Origin: Ruminococcus sp. | GTDB lineage: Bacteria > Bacillota > Clostridia > Oscillospirales > Ruminococcaceae | NCBI RefSeq assembly: GCF_019417665.1 | Contig: NZ_DXUU01000041.1 | Span: forward strand, 1-26,965 | DNA length: 26,965 bases | Direction: 5' to 3' | Part shown: in pieces, positions 23,499-26,965 of the stretch | Numbering within the stretch: position 1 is the first letter of the stretch | Layout: each line of letters begins with the position of its first letter | Made by a program: the position numbers and the translations under genes | The notes under the pieces: generated by a model | The model's database searches: none | The model's input: the letters and a program-made list of their open reading frames with translations, nothing else | Told to the model about the DNA's origin: nothing

Positions 23499-25193
23499 TC
23501 AGTACACAAACTTTTCCGTCCCGCCAAATTTTACCTGACATCTTTTCTTGCAGAAGCTGATGCCATACTTGGAAACGTTTCTATAAAGTTCATTCTTTAG
23601 TGTTGTGATGTATTTCTTCTCTTCAATCTGCTTCAGAGCCTCATCGCATTTTGCAGACATATCTCTGAATTCCTTTGCAATTTTGAATTCCAGTATTGCT
23701 GCATATTCAGCGTCCGAACGTTGTTTGATAACCAGATCAAACCGTCCTTCGCCAGATTCCACATTGGACTGCACTTCGTAATCTGCAAAGCCTGAAACAA
23801 GTCCTGTCACAAATCCGTGATAGTAGCTTTCCTTTTCATCATGACAGCTGATTGTTTCAAGAAGCCACTTTCTCAGCAAGCTTTCCAACTTCTCCGGTTC
23901 TCCATGAATAATGGATTCAAGGATATCCGTTCTGCTGTCCGCATTGATTTTCTTCTCAAACCAGGCACGAATTGTATTTTTATAGATACTTCGGATCTCC
24001 GTATTCGGGATCACCATGTTATAATAGGTCTCATCACCGACGGTTTCATAAGAGATCACTTTCAGATAACCGGTAAACAGCAGAAAACTCCAGATATATT
24101 CACTGTTAATGTCTATGGTTCCATACGTCACATCTTCATAGATCTGTGCTCTGACAGGTGTACCGTTTATCAGTTCCTCAATGGTATTCTTCGTTCTGTC
24201 GTTGGATTCTTCGATCAGACGCTTGACAATTTCGTTGGAACTGGTGTTGGACCAGTAAGGCTTGCACGGAACAGAATCTTTTTCAACCGCTTCCGAGATA
24301 TAATTCAATACGCTCCATGGATTATATATTTCAACATCATTGAATTTATAGCCATCATACCAATGCTTAATGTCTGAAGATTTGTTTGTTAAATGGTAGT
24401 ATTCAAGAACATTGTCGATTTCTTCCTGCGTGAATCCAAAGCTGTCATCAAATTTTGTACTCATGATTGAAAACATCTGAAGATTATTAAGTCCCGTGAA
24501 AATACTTTCTCTTGAAACTCGCAGGCATCCTGTCAAAAATGCACGGTCAAGGGAAGCATTTGTTTTCAGTGCTGATTCAAATACGGAACGGATCAGATTT
24601 ACCATTTCTGTATAGAACCCCTGATGAAATGCGTTTTCAAGCGGAACATCGTATTCATCTATCAGAATGATAACTTTTTGGTTGTATGCAGTTGCAAGCA
24701 GCTTTGAGAGAAAGCAGATCGAGGTGTTGTAATCACTTTTATCCGCTTTCAATTCAAGAAATCTTGTCAGCTTATCCAAATCGGTTTTTTCGATTGCAGA
24801 ACTGTGAAACAATATATTTTTATGCCGGAGCATCTCATCCCGTATCAGTTCCTTGAAAACATCAAAGGATTCCGCAAAATTCGCTTGTTTCATGCTCTTC
24901 AGAGAAATGCTGATGACAGGGTAATGTCCCTGATATTTCATATATGCAGGATATGTCGAGATTTTCAATCCGTCAAACAGATAGGCGTTGCTTTCCTCCG
25001 TCTTTTCAAAAAAGCGTTGCAGCATACTCATGTTCAGCGTCTTGCCAAATCTCCTTGGTCGTGTAAATAAACCGATCTTTACCTGACTTTCAATAAGTTC
25101 CTTTATCATCAAAGTTTTGTCAACAAAGTAATATTTTAAATCTATTACTTCTTTGAAATCTTCTATGCCGATCGGCAGTGGTTTTTTTTCCAT
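23499..25193 (-). CDS. AAA-ATPase-like protein with C-terminal DUF1703 nuclease-like domain
   Basis: This 564-residue protein has the common two-part layout of this family: an N-terminal AAA-ATPase-like domain (PF09820) and a C-terminal PD-(D/E)XK-like DUF1703 domain (PF08011). The N-terminus PLPIGIEDFKEVI and DKTLMIKELI leads into a Walker A variant RPRRFGKTLNMSML. Walker B is VIILIDEYDVPLENA. Near the C-terminus, GEGRFDLVIKQRSDAEYAAILEFKI holds the D and ExK residues of the nuclease fold. ATG 25193 has GAGGTG six bases upstream; GTG 25202 is the alternative. These proteins are abundant and expanded in gut anaerobes, with no agreed function. The gene lies outside the operon and is transcribed towards it from its own promoter. 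Confidence 0.9.
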   Translation of the reverse strand: MEKKPLPIGIEDFKEVIDLKYYFVDKTLMIKELIESQVKIGLFTRPRRFGKTLNMSMLQRFFEKTEESNAYLFDGLKISTYPAYMKYQGHYPVISISLKSMKQANFAESFDVFKELIRDEMLRHKNILFHSSAIEKTDLDKLTRFLELKADKSDYNTSICFLSKLLATAYNQKVIILIDEYDVPLENAFHQGFYTEMVNLIRSVFESALKTNASLDRAFLTGCLRVSRESIFTGLNNLQMFSIMSTKFDDSFGFTQEEIDNVLEYYHLTNKSSDIKHWYDGYKFNDVEIYNPWSVLNYISEAVEKDSVPCKPYWSNTSSNEIVKRLIEESNDRTKNTIEELINGTPVRAQIYEDVTYGTIDINSEYIWSFLLFTGYLKVISYETVGDETYYNMVIPNTEIRSIYKNTIRAWFEKKINADSRTDILESIIHGEPEKLESLLRKWLLETISCHDEKESYYHGFVTGLVSGFADYEVQSNVESGEGRFDLVIKQRSDAEYAAILEFKIAKEFRDMSAKCDEALKQIEEKKYITTLKNELYRNVSKYGISFCKKRCQVKFGGTEKFVY

Positions 25194-25235
25194 ATCCCTC
25201 ACCTCAAAATCTATGTGAAAATCTTTGTTGTAACC

Positions 25236-25264
25236 ATTATATCATAAACCCACTCGGAAATCAA
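25236..25264 (-). promoter_or_regulatory. Promoter of the AAA-ATPase/DUF1703 gene
   Basis: On the minus strand TTGATT (25259-25264) and TATAAT (25236-25241) are separated by exactly 17 bases, and TG precedes the -10 by one base (extended -10). The start would lie near 25229, leaving a leader of about 36 bases to ATG 25193 with its GAGGTG site. Confidence 0.7.
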
Positions 25265-25344
25265 CTTGATTTCATAGAATTTTTCATCGGAACGGGTAAT
25301 TTGAGAACTTGTCCACATAGAAAAAATATGATAAAATAAAGAGT

Positions 25345-25412
25345 ATGAGATATACAAGTAATTTAACAGATGAACAGTGGAAGCAAGCAGATAAAGGAAT
25401 ACTTTCCACAAT
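25345..25412 (+). mobile_element. N-terminal stub of an IS5-type transposase
   Basis: The frame from ATG 25345 begins MRYTSNLTDEQWKQADKG, the characteristic start of IS5-group (DDE) transposases. Resemblance ends after about 20 residues; the frame then reads through the C-rich junction at 25415-25421 and into the opposite-strand gene before a stop at 25462. All catalytic DDE residues are missing, so it is a dead remnant. TTGTCC (25309-25314) and TAAAAT (25332-25337) with a 17-base gap could be the old transposase promoter. I could not identify terminal inverted repeats. Confidence 0.65.
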
Positions 25413-25422
25413 GACCCCCCCA

Positions 25423-26709
25423 CTAATCCACCACATATTTCGTAAGTTTTCCTTTTCCAACTGATTTTATCAAATGCTCCGCACACATTTCTTTCAGCAG
25501 CTTATATGATGCAGTAACTTTTAATCCCGTTATTTTTTCTGTTTCCAGACGGCTTATAGAGCCATTCTCTTTGATATACGCCATAACAAGTGCAGAAACA
25601 TCTGATTCTGGCGTGTCATCTGCAATAGCATTCATATTGGGTAATGTCAATCGAAAAGCTCCGGCTGCTGATTCAAAGATTGGTTTTTGGGAAAGATCTT
25701 TATAAGCACGGCGGATTTTCCCGATTCCTGTTCCGTAGCTTTCGATCAGCTTCATTCGATAGAATACGGCGGCAAGATTTGGATTTCTGGATTGAGAGAC
25801 ACCCATGTAAATAGCGTCCATTGACAATCCCTTTACAAGTCCGCCGAGAGACACAAATTCAATGCGGTCATCATAGATATTGACAAGTGTGCTTGCACTA
25901 AAAGAGTAATCCCGGTGCACAATGCAGTTGAGGAGTGCTTCTCGCAAGGCCTCTTCATCGTAGTCCCTTTTGTCAATACGATAAAGTCCCTTTATGGTCG
26001 ACTGCATCTTGTTATATCGATCAATCGCTTCGTACATTTCGTCCAACTGTTTTAGTACCGAGCCTGAAAATTCTTTTCGGTCACGAAATACGACCTTGTC
26101 TGTCCCTTGAAAAACAGCAAGTTTTAGGGTGTGTTCACATTGATCGGAAAGCAAAAGTGCAAGGTTCGTGTATAGTCCATCCTCTCCGATCAGGTGTAAT
26201 GTTCTAAACTGAGATACTCCTATGTCCAGTTTCCGTTCTTTCATTTTTTCCGTGAAAGAAGTGAAAGAAAGCTCCTGATTCATCGAACGGCACGTTTCAT
26301 AAGAAATCCCACTTGTCTGGATGATAAGTTCACGAATCGCCTCATCACTGACAGGCTGTGACGAGGAACTTTTTCGTACATATACACCCGATGGCTTTAG
26401 CCCTTTGTCCGAAAGATAGTACGGTTTGTTCGTACCCGTGGCTACTTCGATTTTGACAATATTTTTCCCTTCTAGTTCTACACTGAAGATTTTCACAAAT
26501 GGCATAACATCGGGCTTTATTCCGTCTTTTAAGGCGTTTGATGTCTGTGTCATCACAGAATCAAGGTGATCCAGACCGACCACTTTTCCATCATCAGATA
26601 TGCCGATATATATCGTCCCACCATCTGTATTGGTAAAAGCAACGACTTCTTTTTTTACGTCATTTACATAGACTTCCTTGAATTCAGTATTGCTGTCTTC
26701 TAAAAACAT
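25423..26709 (-). CDS. AlbA_2/Schlafen-type ATP-binding regulator (COG2865-like)
   Basis: This 428-residue predicted transcriptional regulator has three parts. The AlbA_2 (Schlafen-like) DNA-binding domain covers about 5-125, with EFKEVYVNDVKKEVVAFTNT and GGTIYIGISDDGKVVGLD. The GHKL-ATPase-like domain lies at about 255-365, with ALREALLNCIVHRDYS followed by IEFVSLGGL and ESYGTGIGKIRRAY. A winged-helix tail reads ISRLETEKITGLKVTASYKL. I chose the ATG at 26709 because AAAGGA lies nine bases upstream; the ATG at 26718 abuts that site. Relatives are often found beside defence or mobile genes, and the target here is unknown. Its last codons touch the IS remnant across a run of seven C, but its C-terminal domain looks whole. 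Confidence 0.9.
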   Translation of the reverse strand: MFLEDSNTEFKEVYVNDVKKEVVAFTNTDGGTIYIGISDDGKVVGLDHLDSVMTQTSNALKDGIKPDVMPFVKIFSVELEGKNIVKIEVATGTNKPYYLSDKGLKPSGVYVRKSSSSQPVSDEAIRELIIQTSGISYETCRSMNQELSFTSFTEKMKERKLDIGVSQFRTLHLIGEDGLYTNLALLLSDQCEHTLKLAVFQGTDKVVFRDRKEFSGSVLKQLDEMYEAIDRYNKMQSTIKGLYRIDKRDYDEEALREALLNCIVHRDYSFSASTLVNIYDDRIEFVSLGGLVKGLSMDAIYMGVSQSRNPNLAAVFYRMKLIESYGTGIGKIRRAYKDLSQKPIFESAAGAFRLTLPNMNAIADDTPESDVSALVMAYIKENGSISRLETEKITGLKVTASYKLLKEMCAEHLIKSVGKGKLTKYVVD

Positions 26710-26761
26710 ATGATTCATTCCTTTCTTTCTCTTTCTTTCACTTGCTTTCGTTTCTTCCACA

Positions 26762-26790
26762 AGTATAGCATAAGAAATAGAAAAAGTCAA
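26762..26790 (-). promoter_or_regulatory. Promoter of the AlbA_2 regulator gene
   Basis: On the minus strand TTGACT (26785-26790), a 17-base spacer and TATACT (26762-26767) preceded by TGC form a near-consensus sigma-70 promoter with an extended -10. The leader to ATG 26709 would be about 46 bases and is rich in GAAA repeats (26719-26756). Confidence 0.75.
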
Positions 26791-26965
26791 GCATTTCTTC
26801 TGCAGTCAATCTTATGGTTTCACGCAGGAATCGATCTATGCAAAAAGCATCATGATGTCAACTGCTCACAATGCCTGCTCAAAAATTTTCGGTGTATTCA
26901 ATCTGCTTTATTTTGGTTCATCCAAAAAGTAGTCTATAAAGTATATACAAAAGTAAAAAGATATG

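Noticed and set aside
25211..25486. 91-codon minus-strand frame
   Set aside because: It overlaps the end of the regulator gene and the IS remnant in another frame and covers the promoter of the AAA-ATPase gene.
26852..26932. 26-codon plus-strand frame starting MMSTAHNACSK near the right edge
   Set aside because: No ribosome binding site and no known relative; the last 175 bases hold nothing I can support beyond the regulator promoter.
1..26965. CRISPR array, tRNA, rRNA or replication origin
   Set aside because: No regular spacer-repeat pattern, cloverleaf or rRNA-like stretch was noticed on either strand.

Overview
This window is a Wzx/Wzy-type capsular or exopolysaccharide locus from a low-to-moderate G+C Firmicute. 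Purine-rich Shine-Dalgarno sites, the PHP-type phosphatase fragment, a DUF3789-like micropeptide and an EpsG-like polymerase point to a gut Clostridia such as Ruminococcus; the exact taxon is an inference.

Left end (1-1709): the C-terminal tail of an unidentified gene, then a complete tyrosine recombinase (561-1637). The recombinase and its divergent promoter region lie between two copies of a 23-bp dyad (295-317 and 1651-1673) that are exact reverse complements of each other. An outward promoter inside the segment points left into a terminator. If the segment inverted, that promoter would face the polysaccharide operon. I read this as a candidate self-inverting ON/OFF switch and the most interesting signal in the window.

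Operon, conserved 5' part (1710-9426): a fused Wzz/BY-kinase with a tyrosine-rich tail, a frameshifted CpsB-type phosphatase, a frameshifted protein of five helicase-associated repeats, a 31-aa membrane peptide, a membrane-anchored UDP-GlcNAc 4,6-dehydratase (PglF/CapD type), a truncated aminotransferase copy, the full aminotransferase (PglE type) and a PglC-type priming phosphoglycosyl transferase. The last three enzyme types suggest that synthesis begins on an undecaprenyl-linked 4-amino-4,6-dideoxy (bacillosamine-type) sugar.

Variable A+T-rich centre (about 9230-16360): a GNAT acetyltransferase (probably the sugar N-acetyltransferase), a PLP-fold aminotransferase-like protein paired with an ATP-grasp ligase, two GT4 glycosyltransferases, an EpsG/Wzy-like polymerase and a TupA-like ATP-grasp protein.

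3' part (16365-23463): the Wzx flippase, a UDP-glucuronate 4-epimerase, a frameshifted A+T-rich acyltransferase, UDP-glucose dehydrogenase, GlmS and a VanZ-like protein, closed by a bidirectional terminator. Ugd and the epimerase would supply UDP-GlcA and UDP-GalA; GlmS feeds the UDP-GlcNAc pool.

Right end (23488-26965), minus strand: an AAA-ATPase/DUF1703 protein and an AlbA_2/Schlafen-type regulator, each with its own promoter, and between them the N-terminal stub of an IS5-type transposase on the plus strand. No rRNA, tRNA or CRISPR array was seen. Three genes of the locus carry single frameshifts, two of them at poly-A runs. These could be decay, slippage-based variation or assembly error; the sequence alone cannot decide.
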